64,000 bases of DNA from Bacteroidota bacterium (GCA_018267955.1 JAFDXL010000005.1:1-64000), one strand, 5' to 3'; positions 44,782-52,826 are shown, counted from the first letter of the stretch. Numbers and translations: made by a program. Notes: generated from the sequence alone by a model not told the origin.

Positions 44782-45548
44782 AATCCCACTCCAATAAGCA
44801 GGGACAGTGTACGATGCCTTCCGTCAAATTTATCCTTCGCTACCGGATATCCGGTATTGTAGTAGGTCACATCTAAACTATTAGCCCCACTAGGTATTAT
44901 ATACTGCTGACGATATTGCACACCCAGCTTTACAGACTTGATAGTTTTATTACCACGCCATACACCTGCGGCAAGCGTTACACTATTTAACAGTTCGCCA
45001 ATAGGTAATTGTCCCGCACTGTTACCGAATCCGCCTTTTGCAACTGTTTGGTAATAGCCTCGATAATTGCTAGGATATTCATAAATATTCCTGTAGGCAT
45101 CGGTAGCCCTCATAGGCATATGCAGGGTTTGCCCTACCCGTAGCTCTGGCCAAAACTTCTTTGTAACCTTGAAACGCCAGCCTAATTCTATGTTCACATC
45201 ACCATAGGGTATAGTACTGCGTAGTTTGTAATCTTTGGGTTTATTAACAAAGCTAAAACCTGTTATCACAGGTGGTGCAGTAAATAAGTCTATAGCATAT
45301 CGCTCATACCCTACTTCCAATCCTCCGGCAGCAATAAGCCCAAACTTTGTATAAAGCGAGTAACGGGTACCAATTGACTGTATCCAGCTATTCTTCACTG
45401 TGGTGAACTTATAAGGAGTAATGGAGCTATAAGTGGCATCTTTTTTATTCAACAGTATCCCTTGCCTGGTGTATACATCAAATTGCCCTTTGGCGTTTGC
45501 CATAGCAGGCATAGCTATACATAGTGCTGCAATAATCGTATTCTTCAA
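44778..45548 (-). CDS. Outer-membrane beta-barrel-like protein
   Basis: The protein has 256 residues with a signal peptide (IIAALCIAMPAMANA). The mature part is a series of amphipathic strands with aromatic girdles: IGTRYSLYTKFGLIAAGGL, VGYERYAIDLFT, GDVNIELGWRFKVTKKFW and SVKLGVQYRQQYI. It ends in the strand LSLLIGVGF, the terminal phenylalanine typical of outer-membrane barrels. It probably inserts by the BAM pathway. Function unknown. Confidence 0.75.
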   Translation of the reverse strand: MKNTIIAALCIAMPAMANAKGQFDVYTRQGILLNKKDATYSSITPYKFTTVKNSWIQSIGTRYSLYTKFGLIAAGGLEVGYERYAIDLFTAPPVITGFSFVNKPKDYKLRSTIPYGDVNIELGWRFKVTKKFWPELRVGQTLHMPMRATDAYRNIYEYPSNYRGYYQTVAKGGFGNSAGQLPIGELLNSVTLAAGVWRGNKTIKSVKLGVQYRQQYIIPSGANSLDVTYYNTGYPVAKDKFDGRHRTLSLLIGVGF

Positions 45549-45766
45549 TCTATAGGTTTTAGTGCCGCGAAGATAAGCCCATATAACTAAAGAGCTTCCA
45601 TCTCAACCTATTTATTTTACATCCTCTCGTTTCATTTTCACACAAAGCAGCATTTCCAAATCAATATCAGTTATCACACACCCACAAACATATCAACAAC
45701 GGGCTATGTTGTTGCTCCACTTTCCCACTCTACGTTTTTCAAAACCCCTTTTGTAAAACATAATCT

Positions 45767-45798
45767 TTTGGCAGCGACTGTAGCACGTGGTAGCTTTG
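45767..45798 (+). promoter_or_regulatory. Housekeeping-type promoter of the phage packaging cassette
   Basis: TTTG (45767-45770), 20 bases, TAGCTTTG (45791-45798) matches the Bacteroidota promoter in full. The ATG of the first cassette gene is 22 bases further. A host-type promoter here suggests expression without phage regulators. Confidence 0.7.
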
Positions 45799-45820
45799 CT
45801 GTATAAACAACCTATCACAC

Positions 45821-46444
45821 ATGGCTATAGATATTAGTCCGCTGCTAACGGACCATAACGCCCGGCCATACCACCTGTCTGTTGTTGCAGACATCTACTC
45901 CGGGCAAGACGAAGACACCTATTATTCTGATGCGCTCAGTACCACAAGGGAAACAGCTAAAACCTCTATCCATACAGATGTGGATGATGCAGCTGCGGAT
46001 GTGAATATTATTGCTGCCATCGCAGCTATCAATAGTATTATTGATGCGGCACATGCAGCAGGTAGCTTCGACGAAACGGTAGGTAGCGATCTGAAGACCG
46101 ACATCGCTGCCGCAATCAATGCAAACATCAGCTTTGATGCAACCGCATTAAAAACAGCTACAGATACTGCGGTGAACGGGATCCCTGTAACAATTAATAA
46201 ATCAGATGTACTGAACCGGGTAAAGGTAGAGCTGGATGACTACATATCATCAGACACTACCAACTTCCCGTATGTTGATGTATGGTGCCAGGGTGCGGGC
46301 AGGTACGAGAAGTACCGCGATGCGGGCGCAGACCCCGGCGACACTTCGCTAAAACATTGCGATGTGTGCGATGGCTTTGGCCGCAAGCCTACACAGGGAG
46401 AGATCATTGTTATTAAACCTGCCACCACTATCTATCCTCAGTAA
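45821..46444 (+). CDS. Phage-cassette protein with C-terminal zinc-knuckle-like motif
   Basis: The protein has 207 residues. The first two thirds are Ala/Asp-rich and helical with two repeat-like parts (ADVNIIAAIAAINSIIDAA and LKTDIAAAINANISFDATA). Near residue 180 is KHCDVCDGFGRKP, a CxxCxGxG knuckle of DnaJ type. The portal protein two genes on has the same kind of motif. It is the first gene of the packaging cassette; its stop and the next start are one base apart. I do not recognise the family, and a structural or DNA-handling role is only suggested by context. Confidence 0.6.
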   Translation: MAIDISPLLTDHNARPYHLSVVADIYSGQDEDTYYSDALSTTRETAKTSIHTDVDDAAADVNIIAAIAAINSIIDAAHAAGSFDETVGSDLKTDIAAAINANISFDATALKTATDTAVNGIPVTINKSDVLNRVKVELDDYISSDTTNFPYVDVWCQGAGRYEKYRDAGADPGDTSLKHCDVCDGFGRKPTQGEIIVIKPATTIYPQ

Positions 46445-46445
46445 C

Positions 46446-46919
46446 ATGAAGATCAATTACATCATCAAGAGTTCAGAACAAAAATACAGCAAGTTGTTTG
46501 CAGAGCAGGCGTATAAGCTATGCCTGCTGGGCATGGACGATACTGCACTAGCCGGTGTTTTCGACATCTCGGAAGATGTATTGCAGCAGTGGAAACAGGA
46601 ACATAAAGAATTTGCAGCAGGTATACATAAAGGGCGGGCGCTGGCGGATGCAGAGGTGGCTTTGGCACTCTACAAAAGAGCGGTGGGATATGAAGCGCCG
46701 GATGTGGATATACGATTGGTGGCCGGCGAAGTGAAGCAGACACCTTGCATCAAATATTACCCGCCCGATACCTCTGCCATTAACTTATGGCTTAAATACA
46801 GGCAACCCGATTACTGGGCCGATAAAAAACGTAGTACCACCACCACGCTCGACGACCTGGGCAATATATCAGAGGCAGAGATAGATGCACGCATCGAAGC
46901 ACTTACCCAATTACTATGA
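46446..46919 (+). CDS. Phage terminase small subunit-like protein
   Basis: From the ATG at 46446 the protein has 157 residues. Its N-terminal helix-turn-helix (FAEQAYKLCLLGMDDTALAG then VFDISEDVLQQWKQEH) and the segment HKGRALADAEVALALYKRA with INLWLKYRQPDYWADK are typical of terminase small subunits. These bind the DNA packaging site and load the large subunit. A longer frame from 46362 overlaps the preceding gene and is unlikely. The stop overlaps the terminase large subunit start (ATGA). Confidence 0.82.
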   Translation: MKINYIIKSSEQKYSKLFAEQAYKLCLLGMDDTALAGVFDISEDVLQQWKQEHKEFAAGIHKGRALADAEVALALYKRAVGYEAPDVDIRLVAGEVKQTPCIKYYPPDTSAINLWLKYRQPDYWADKKRSTTTTLDDLGNISEAEIDARIEALTQLL

Positions 46920-48322
46920 AGCTTGAAGAAAAGAAAGACTTGCTGCGCTTACTGTTACAGAAGCGTTGTGCAGCAGCACGCAATCACCTCGGGGTATTCA
47001 CACAGTTTACTATGCCCTCGTTCTCGCCCACTTGGTTTCACCGGTCGTACTACGAGGTATTGAACCGTTTTGCGCAGGGGCAGATACGCAAGCTGATGAT
47101 CTTTGTACCGCCGCAACATGGCAAATCAGAAGGGGCTACACGCAGGCTGCCTGCCTACCTGCTGGGTATCAACCCCGATCATAAAATAGCTATCGTTAGC
47201 TATTCTGCAGCCAAGGCGCGCAAGTTCAATCGCGAGATACAGCATATACTGGATGATGCTCCCTACGCACAGTTGTTTCCGAATGTGAGGCTATCCAACG
47301 GAGCAGACGGCTATGCCCGCACAATGGACGAGATAGAAGCAGTGGGTTATAACGGTGGCATCAAAACAGTAGGTGTAGGTGGTGCACTTACGGGCGAGCC
47401 TGTAGATATACTCATCATGGACGATCTCTATAAAGATGCCAAAACAGCCTGGAGCGAGCTGATGCGCGATAGCATAGAACATTGGTACAATGCAGTTGCC
47501 GAAACGCGCCTGCATAATAACAGCCGCCAGCTTATAGTATTCACCCGCTGGCACGAGAAAGACCTTGCTGGATATCTCCTGCAAAAAGAGGCCGACTGGG
47601 AAGTATTCACCTACCCGGCTATAAAAGTGGGCAAGCCCAATGCTTATGATCCGCGCAATGAAGGCGAGGCTCTGTGGCCCGAACGGCATAGCGCCGCTAA
47701 GATGGAAGCTATCCGTCAGCGCGATCCCTGGGTATTTGGCAACCTCTACCAGCAGGATCCAAAAGTAAAAGAAGGATTGCTATACAAAACCTTCAAAACC
47801 TACAAACTATTACCTACAGATGCCGTCACCATCAAAGCGGTGGTAGATACGGCAGATACCGGAAGCGATTATTTATGCAGCATAGTGTATGCCACATCGC
47901 CACAGGGATATTATATACTCGACATCATCTACACGCAGGATGGTATGGACACTACCGAGCAGCAGGTGGCGGCACAGCTCTGCAAATACCAGGTGCAGCA
48001 GGCACGTATAGAAAGCAATAACGGTGGCCGTGGCTTTGCCCGCAATACAGAACGCATTTGCCGCACCATGGGCAATACACGCACTGTATTCCAATGGTAT
48101 CACCAGCGCGATAATAAAGAGGTGCGCATCTTCACCCGTGCTGCCGAGGTACAGAATATGATCCATTATCCCGATGGATGGGATGCATTATACCCGCAGT
48201 TTTACGCAGCCGTAAAAGGCTATATGGCACAGGGGCGCAACCGGCACGATGATGCTGCCGATGCACTCACCATGATACTTGAAGCAGAAACCAAAAAAAC
48301 TTATAACATTCATTACACCTAA
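46916..48322 (+). CDS. terL: Phage terminase large subunit
   Basis: The protein has 468 residues with all motor parts visible. The Walker A-like motif is FVPPQHGKSEGATRRLPAYL, Walker B is VDILIMDDLYKDAK and the coupling motif is LIVFTRWHEKDLAG. The C-terminal RNase H-type nuclease has its acidic residues in AVVDTADTGSDYLCSI, ARIESNNGGRGFARN and NRHDDAADALTMILE. It drives DNA into an empty capsid and cuts concatemers. The frame is intact and no key residue is missing, which argues against long neutral decay. Confidence 0.93.
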   Translation: MKLEEKKDLLRLLLQKRCAAARNHLGVFTQFTMPSFSPTWFHRSYYEVLNRFAQGQIRKLMIFVPPQHGKSEGATRRLPAYLLGINPDHKIAIVSYSAAKARKFNREIQHILDDAPYAQLFPNVRLSNGADGYARTMDEIEAVGYNGGIKTVGVGGALTGEPVDILIMDDLYKDAKTAWSELMRDSIEHWYNAVAETRLHNNSRQLIVFTRWHEKDLAGYLLQKEADWEVFTYPAIKVGKPNAYDPRNEGEALWPERHSAAKMEAIRQRDPWVFGNLYQQDPKVKEGLLYKTFKTYKLLPTDAVTIKAVVDTADTGSDYLCSIVYATSPQGYYILDIIYTQDGMDTTEQQVAAQLCKYQVQQARIESNNGGRGFARNTERICRTMGNTRTVFQWYHQRDNKEVRIFTRAAEVQNMIHYPDGWDALYPQFYAAVKGYMAQGRNRHDDAADALTMILEAETKKTYNIHYT

Positions 48323-48327
48323 ACATT

Positions 48328-49980
48328 ATGATACTATCACTACAAGACATAGAGCAGATCTTAAAGAACAGGCCCAACAAAACATTGGTAGATGCCGCGC
48401 AGGCCTACAGCCGCAAGCTCACCATGCACATCACGGGTGCGGGGCTCGATACCTATATACAGAAGCTCGATTATTTTGAAAAAAAGGAGTTGTATGATAT
48501 CCGCCTCCGGTACACACGCAGCAATAAAGATTTCTTCAGCCGCCTGCATCGCCCTATAGATAAAATATTTACAGCCAATGGGGGCAGCAGCTACTACAAT
48601 ATGCCCGATGGTGCACGCCGCGCCTTCCTCCAGTTGCTGGGCGATGTAGAATGGGGGCATAGCCTGCGCAGTTGGGTAAAGACCTTCTGGCAGCCTGCAC
48701 TACACTACGATCCTATGGGGCTTATTATGATGGAGGTAGATGCTAAGGGCGATACCTACCCTACCTACAAAAGCAGTAACAGCATTTACGATTACCAGCT
48801 TACCGGCCGCAGGCCCGAGTACGTAGTGTTATGCACCGATATAAAAACAGGTGACACCAATAGAGCAGATGGCAAGCCGCGCAAGATATATCGCGTAGTA
48901 GATGATGCGATGGACTACCTGGTAGAGTGGAATGGCAACACAGCTGTTATCATACAAGAGCACAGCTTCACCAACTATTATGGCAAGCTTGCAGCATGGG
49001 TATTGTCAGACAGGTTTGATCCCCAGCGCGGGTATTATATCTCCCCCGATGATGCAGTAATAGAACTGGCAGATCAGTACCTGCGCGAGGGCGGCATCCT
49101 CAATGTATTCAAAAATCATTTCGGCTTTCCGCAGCGCTGGCGTTATATGGGCGATTGCGATAAATGCAAGGGAACTACACAGATCAATGGTGAAGCCTGC
49201 GATGCCTGCAATGGCAGCGGCAGGAAACATAAGTACGATGTATCGCAGGATATCAACCTGCCGATACCATCCAAAGAAGATCCTTTGCTGGTACCACCTG
49301 CGGGCAATATAGAAGCTTCCGTTACTTCCTGGGATAAGATGGATGGCTCGCTGGATGCACTCTTTAATATGGCCTACTATACCAAATGGGGCGTGGACTA
49401 TGCCATACAAACTTCCGGCCCGGATATAAAGACAGCTACGCAATCGCTCATGGATGAGCAGCCAAAGATCGAGGCACTATACGCTTATAGCAGCGCAGCC
49501 GAGCAAACGGAAAAAATGATAGCAGACCACATGGGCAGCTTCTACTTCGGCAGCAGTTATGGTGGTGCAGATATCAATTATGGTAAACGCTTTATGCTCG
49601 AAAGCCCTGATAAGATCATGGATAGCCTGGTGGCACTGGTACGCGATGAAGCTCCGTACGAGATAGTCCGCGAAAAGATGGAAGCCTACTACCACACCCT
49701 GTACCAGGGAGATAGTGTAAAGCTGAACACCGCCTTGAAGCTGATAGATGTAGAGCCCCTGCCCTTCTGCCCGTTGAGTCGCGCTAAGGAATTATTGAAT
49801 CCTATGGACTATGCGCGTAAGCTGTACTACAACGACTGGCGTGGCCTCAAAACCACCCGCGACATGCTGATGAAAAGCACCGTAGAAGCCCTGCGCGCAT
49901 CACTCACCACATATACATTGCAACGCATCAGCGACCCTACTGTAACAATAACCACGCAACCAATAACCACAATAATATGA
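48328..49980 (+). CDS. Phage portal protein with inserted zinc knuckle
   Basis: The protein has 550 residues and is placed directly after the large terminase, the usual portal position. The fold features agree: an N-terminal helical part, a wing (HYDPMGLIMMEVDAKGD, SSNSIYDYQLTGRRPEY) and a late helical stem (ALYAYSSAAEQTEKMIADHM). Near residue 275 is an unusual insertion CDKCKGTTQINGEACDACNG with SGRK after it, a four-cysteine CxxCxG pair like the DnaJ zinc knuckle. It would form the ring through which DNA enters. The portal call rests on position and fold pattern. Confidence 0.75.
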   Translation: MILSLQDIEQILKNRPNKTLVDAAQAYSRKLTMHITGAGLDTYIQKLDYFEKKELYDIRLRYTRSNKDFFSRLHRPIDKIFTANGGSSYYNMPDGARRAFLQLLGDVEWGHSLRSWVKTFWQPALHYDPMGLIMMEVDAKGDTYPTYKSSNSIYDYQLTGRRPEYVVLCTDIKTGDTNRADGKPRKIYRVVDDAMDYLVEWNGNTAVIIQEHSFTNYYGKLAAWVLSDRFDPQRGYYISPDDAVIELADQYLREGGILNVFKNHFGFPQRWRYMGDCDKCKGTTQINGEACDACNGSGRKHKYDVSQDINLPIPSKEDPLLVPPAGNIEASVTSWDKMDGSLDALFNMAYYTKWGVDYAIQTSGPDIKTATQSLMDEQPKIEALYAYSSAAEQTEKMIADHMGSFYFGSSYGGADINYGKRFMLESPDKIMDSLVALVRDEAPYEIVREKMEAYYHTLYQGDSVKLNTALKLIDVEPLPFCPLSRAKELLNPMDYARKLYYNDWRGLKTTRDMLMKSTVEALRASLTTYTLQRISDPTVTITTQPITTII

Positions 49981-50177
49981 CAAAACGTAAAGAAGCAGGC
50001 CAAAACCTGAAACAGTATGAATACTGGAAAGTGCGCCCCGAATATGAGAACGGCGACACACCTGAATGGCGCAAGATAGAAGAACTCATCGCTATCGTAT
50101 CCCTGGAGCCACGCCATGCAGATGCACTCAACGAACATTCGCACAATACAGGCTTCCGTTATTTCCCCGTATCCTGA
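49977..50177 (+). CDS. Small phage-cassette protein
   Basis: The protein has 66 residues (MTKRKEAGQNLKQYEYW ... FRYFPVS), charged and probably alpha/beta. Its start overlaps the portal stop by four bases and the scaffold-like gene follows 27 bases later. It is translationally coupled to the portal, which suggests a structural or assembly role. No family was recognised. Confidence 0.6.
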   Translation: MTKRKEAGQNLKQYEYWKVRPEYENGDTPEWRKIEELIAIVSLEPRHADALNEHSHNTGFRYFPVS

Positions 50178-50204
50178 TAACATTTAAAAAACCACAAGTA
50201 CACC

Positions 50205-51014
50205 ATGTTAAGCATACAAGCACAAAAACAATTATTACAGATCGTAGGACTGCCTGCAGACGAGATAGAACAACTGCTGGCCGCAGAAGACCCGCAGGAT
50301 ATTACCCTGCCCGATGGCATCCGCGTATATGATGCAGAGGGCTATGCAGCGCTCGAAGCGCAGCTCAAAGCCAATGGCAAAACAGGCTACATCAACGCAG
50401 GTAAGGAAATAGCCATTAAGAACCTGAAGGAGAAGCTGGGTATAGAATATGATGGCAAGGATGCAGATGTATTCCTGCAAAAGGCAAAGGAAAAGATATT
50501 GGCAGATGCAGGCGATGCAGAACAACTGGCAACCCTACGCCAGCAGTTGCAGGACTATGAAGCACAACTGCAAACACTCAGCACAGAAAAGCAATCTCTT
50601 GTGCGCGATACAGAATGGCTGAAGAAATTCCCCGCAGGGCGCAGCGCCGGCATGAGCGATGAGGACAGGCTCCTGCTATTAAAAACACGCCTTACCCAGC
50701 AGCAGGACGATGGCGGCAACACCACCTACCTGTATAAAGGCAAGCCACTGGCAGATGAAGAAGGCAGCTATGATATAGCCCGCACCCTGCAGCATGTATT
50801 TACAGAAGAGCGCTGGCTGGGCGATAGCTACCCCATGCAGCACCGCCCCGGGCGTGGCACACACAGCAGCCGGGGCAGCGGCTACCGCCCCATGACCCTC
50901 ACCGAAGCCGAAACCCAATGGGAACGCACGGGCCGCAAAGCTGAGGGTTATGAATTCCAGGCGCATGTAGTAAGCCTCAAAAAAGAAAACCCGGATTTTG
51001 ATCTGAATAAATAA
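50205..51014 (+). CDS. Phage scaffold-like protein
   Basis: The protein has 269 residues. A small N-terminal domain (GLPADEIEQLLAAEDPQDI, IRVYDAEGYAALEAQLKANG) precedes a coiled coil around residues 90-150 (ATLRQQLQDYEAQLQTLSTE) and a flexible Arg/Gly/Ser-rich segment (HRPGRGTHSSRGSGYRP). Acidic, coiled-coil proteins between portal and major capsid genes are usually capsid scaffolds. Here no major capsid gene follows: the gene is closed by a terminator. The assignment is by position and composition. Confidence 0.6.
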   Translation: MLSIQAQKQLLQIVGLPADEIEQLLAAEDPQDITLPDGIRVYDAEGYAALEAQLKANGKTGYINAGKEIAIKNLKEKLGIEYDGKDADVFLQKAKEKILADAGDAEQLATLRQQLQDYEAQLQTLSTEKQSLVRDTEWLKKFPAGRSAGMSDEDRLLLLKTRLTQQQDDGGNTTYLYKGKPLADEEGSYDIARTLQHVFTEERWLGDSYPMQHRPGRGTHSSRGSGYRPMTLTEAETQWERTGRKAEGYEFQAHVVSLKKENPDFDLNK

Positions 51015-51055
51015 CGGTCTGCCCCTTTCCAGGGATGGAGTCTTTCATAGATCAA

Positions 51056-51083
51056 AGCCTACCCGCAAGGGTGGGCTTTTTGT
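51056..51083 (+). terminator. Terminator closing the packaging cassette
   Basis: AGCCTACCC (51056-51064), loop GCAA, GGGTGGGCT (51069-51077), then TTTTTG. The stem has one G-T pair. It sits 42 bases after the scaffold-like gene and marks a clean end of the cassette. Confidence 0.85.
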
Positions 51084-51239
51084 TATTCAGACATTTCCCA
51101 CAATAAATGAAAAAATCAAAAAATCAAAAAAATTAAATCCACAGCACTTTCGGGGGTTTTACCCACACTTTATCCCCAGCTGTCAATTACTTTATATACT
51201 GTTTGCATTTTTGTTTTCAGTATTTCGTAACGTTGTATT

Positions 51240-51737
51240 ATGAAAGAAGCAACTGCTAAACAGATTGCATTATTGGAAGAACAGCTTGAAGAAGTTGAGC
51301 TGCAGGTATTGGAAGCCACGCGAAGGCTAAAAGAGCTAAAGAGGCAATTAGCAATACTTAGGAAGAGTAGCTTTGACTGGGCTGAAATATCGTTAAAATG
51401 CTTAGCTCAATTTGACGAACCACTTTCAACTACAGAGATACTGGATATGTTTATTTATTTGAAAAACGAGGAAATAAGCTCAATTAAAAGAAGAGAGTAT
51501 ATAATGGCACTCTCTTTAAGGTTGAATAGAATGGTTCAGGCAGGCAGACTTTTTAAACATAATCATGATGGAATTAAAGGAAATTTTTATGGGCTAAAAG
51601 AATGGCAAGAGGGTGAGATACTGAAACCTCTTTACGCATCGCGGCTCAAAGAAAAAGTTGACAGCATAAAGCCTCGAAACGAAGATAATTTCTTAACTAA
51701 AAAAAGAACTAGATCGAAAGTAGTATTACAAAAATAA
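51240..51737 (+). CDS. Coiled-coil protein with winged-helix-like domain
   Basis: The protein has 165 residues. Residues 1-45 form a strong coiled coil (AKQIALLEEQLEEVELQVLE and ATRRLKELKRQLAIL). Residues 50-125 resemble a winged helix (FDEPLSTTEILDMFIYLKNE, IMALSLRLNRMVQAGRLFKH). The tail is basic (TKKRTRSKVVLQK). A DNA-binding role for a dimer is likely but not shown. The gene is more AT-rich than the packaging cassette, which points to a different origin. It has its own terminator. Confidence 0.65.
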   Translation: MKEATAKQIALLEEQLEEVELQVLEATRRLKELKRQLAILRKSSFDWAEISLKCLAQFDEPLSTTEILDMFIYLKNEEISSIKRREYIMALSLRLNRMVQAGRLFKHNHDGIKGNFYGLKEWQEGEILKPLYASRLKEKVDSIKPRNEDNFLTKKRTRSKVVLQK

Positions 51738-51770
51738 AAAGGATACAGCTTGACAGAGCTGCATCCTTTT
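51737..51770 (+). terminator. Terminator after the coiled-coil gene
   Basis: AAAAGGATACAGC (51737-51749) pairs with GCTGCATCCTTTT (51758-51770) with one A-C mismatch. It begins at the last base of the stop codon. Confidence 0.7.
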
Positions 51771-51945
51771 GAAAACCTTAATGTTTTTGTCCTCCAAGAC
51801 TCAACAATATTAAATGCTGGGCTATTCGACCCTAAGCATTATGGGGGTTTTCTTTGCCTACAAAGTTACTAACTATAACTTAAATGGCAATACTGTTCGG
51901 AGATCGGGTGCCGAATATTAAACACCGGCTGTAAAATGATATGTT
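51771..51945. other. Non-coding stretch
   Basis: I see no gene, promoter consensus or clear repeat in this AT-rich stretch before the zinc-ribbon gene. Confidence 0.4.
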
Positions 51946-52104
51946 ATGACCGGACATACTGGTGAAACATGCCAGGTAAGTGGAGTATACAAATGCTCTA
52001 TGCACCCGTCAAATACTATACCACTGGCTAAGGGTAATAAGTTTCCTCCATGCCCGATGGGTAGTGGTCATGGTGCTACTTGGATTCTTATTCAACGCGC
52101 TTAA
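51946..52104 (+). CDS. Small zinc-ribbon protein, 52 residues
   Basis: An ATG at 51946 opens 52 codons. The product begins MTGHTGETCQVSGVYKCSMH and continues with IPLAKGNKFPPCPMGSG and ATWILIQRA. Cys9, Cys17, His20 and Cys36 are spaced as in small zinc ribbons of the TGE-x-C-x-xSG-x-Y-x-C-x-x-H ... I-PL-x-KG-x-x-FPPC type. The pattern strongly supports a real gene despite its size. It is followed by a palindrome at 52117-52139. The function is unknown. Confidence 0.65.
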   Translation: MTGHTGETCQVSGVYKCSMHPSNTIPLAKGNKFPPCPMGSGHGATWILIQRA

Positions 52105-52116
52105 CCGCTGAATTAA

Positions 52117-52139
52117 GGGTGACTGAAATTCAGTCACCC
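52117..52139. repeat. Perfect palindrome between small genes
   Basis: GGGTGACTGAA (52117-52127), one base, TTCAGTCACCC (52129-52139). It could be a 9-bp stem with a five-base loop. It follows the zinc-ribbon gene by 12 bases and precedes the next ATG by 45. The following ATTTTC is only a weak U-tract, so the terminator role is uncertain. A related hairpin is at 52387-52409. Confidence 0.7.
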
Positions 52140-52184
52140 ATTTTCAAACGCAATTTGATTTATTAATTGAAAACATTTATTAAA

Positions 52185-52382
52185 ATGAGCAATAACCGTT
52201 CAAGAAATAACGACGGAGAATTCCGTAAAAAAAGAGGTGATACTAAAGTTCAAAATCTTAAAGAAACTTATCCAGAATTTAACGGAATAAATGGCAACAC
52301 CCATCTTAAAACCTTAAAAGAAAAATTCAACACCGATTCATTAGATGGTGTATTAAAGAATCTAAAACAAAATAGAAATTAA
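52185..52382 (+). CDS. Small basic protein of unknown function
   Basis: From the ATG at 52185 the protein has 65 residues (MSNNRSRNNDGEFRKKRGD ... LKNLKQNRN). It is strongly basic and has two similar segments: TKVQNLKETYPEFNGI and THLKTLKEKFNTDSL. A start at 52167 would add six residues. The gene is AT-rich and lies between two similar hairpins. A nucleic-acid-binding role would fit the charge, but nothing else supports it. Confidence 0.6.
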   Translation: MSNNRSRNNDGEFRKKRGDTKVQNLKETYPEFNGINGNTHLKTLKEKFNTDSLDGVLKNLKQNRN

Positions 52383-52386
52383 CAAT

Positions 52387-52409
52387 GGGTGCTGATTAAT
52401 TCAGCACCC
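52387..52409. repeat. Second hairpin of the GGGTG-type
   Basis: GGGTGCTGA (52387-52395), loop TTAAT, TCAGCACCC (52401-52409). It starts four bases after the stop of the 65-residue gene and ends 21 bases before the next ATG. It resembles the palindrome at 52117-52139 in both arm sequence and position. Confidence 0.7.
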
Positions 52410-52430
52410 TTAACCATTTGTACTATAACA

Positions 52431-52823
52431 ATGATAACAACAGAATTAAAAGATCAAATACTAAATGAAATAGTAGACAATTCAACTGACATGTTTGTCA
52501 CCTTTAATATAAATGAACTAGCGGCCAAGTACAATGTTGGAAGCAAAACTGTCGATGCCATGCTTCATGAATATGAAAATCGACAATTCATGGATGTTGA
52601 TAGAATGCTAGGTGGTCGTGTATATTGTAATTTAACTATTCGAGTATATGATTTCATTAAAAACGGTGGATATAATTTTGAAGACACTATTGCATCCATC
52701 CAACTTGAAAAACTAAAGTTAGAAATACAATCACTTGAAGGAAGCATACCTAATGCTAAATACACTCTTCTAATGACAACTATCGGAGCGATAGCGACTG
52801 CTTTAACACTCTTTAAAAAGTAG
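52431..52823 (+). CDS. Membrane-anchored winged-helix candidate
   Basis: From the ATG at 52431 the protein has 130 residues. Residues 1-60 look like a winged helix (FNINELAAKYNVGSKTVDAM then LHEYENRQFMDVDRMLGG). Residues about 85-105 form a helix with LEKLKLEIQSLEG. The end is a single membrane segment, YTLLMTTIGAIATALTLF, followed by KK. A DNA-binding head with a C-terminal membrane anchor would be an unusual arrangement for a small island gene. Topology and DNA binding are inferred. AT-rich like its neighbours. Confidence 0.6.
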   Translation: MITTELKDQILNEIVDNSTDMFVTFNINELAAKYNVGSKTVDAMLHEYENRQFMDVDRMLGGRVYCNLTIRVYDFIKNGGYNFEDTIASIQLEKLKLEIQSLEGSIPNAKYTLLMTTIGAIATALTLFKK

Positions 52824-52826
52824 ATA

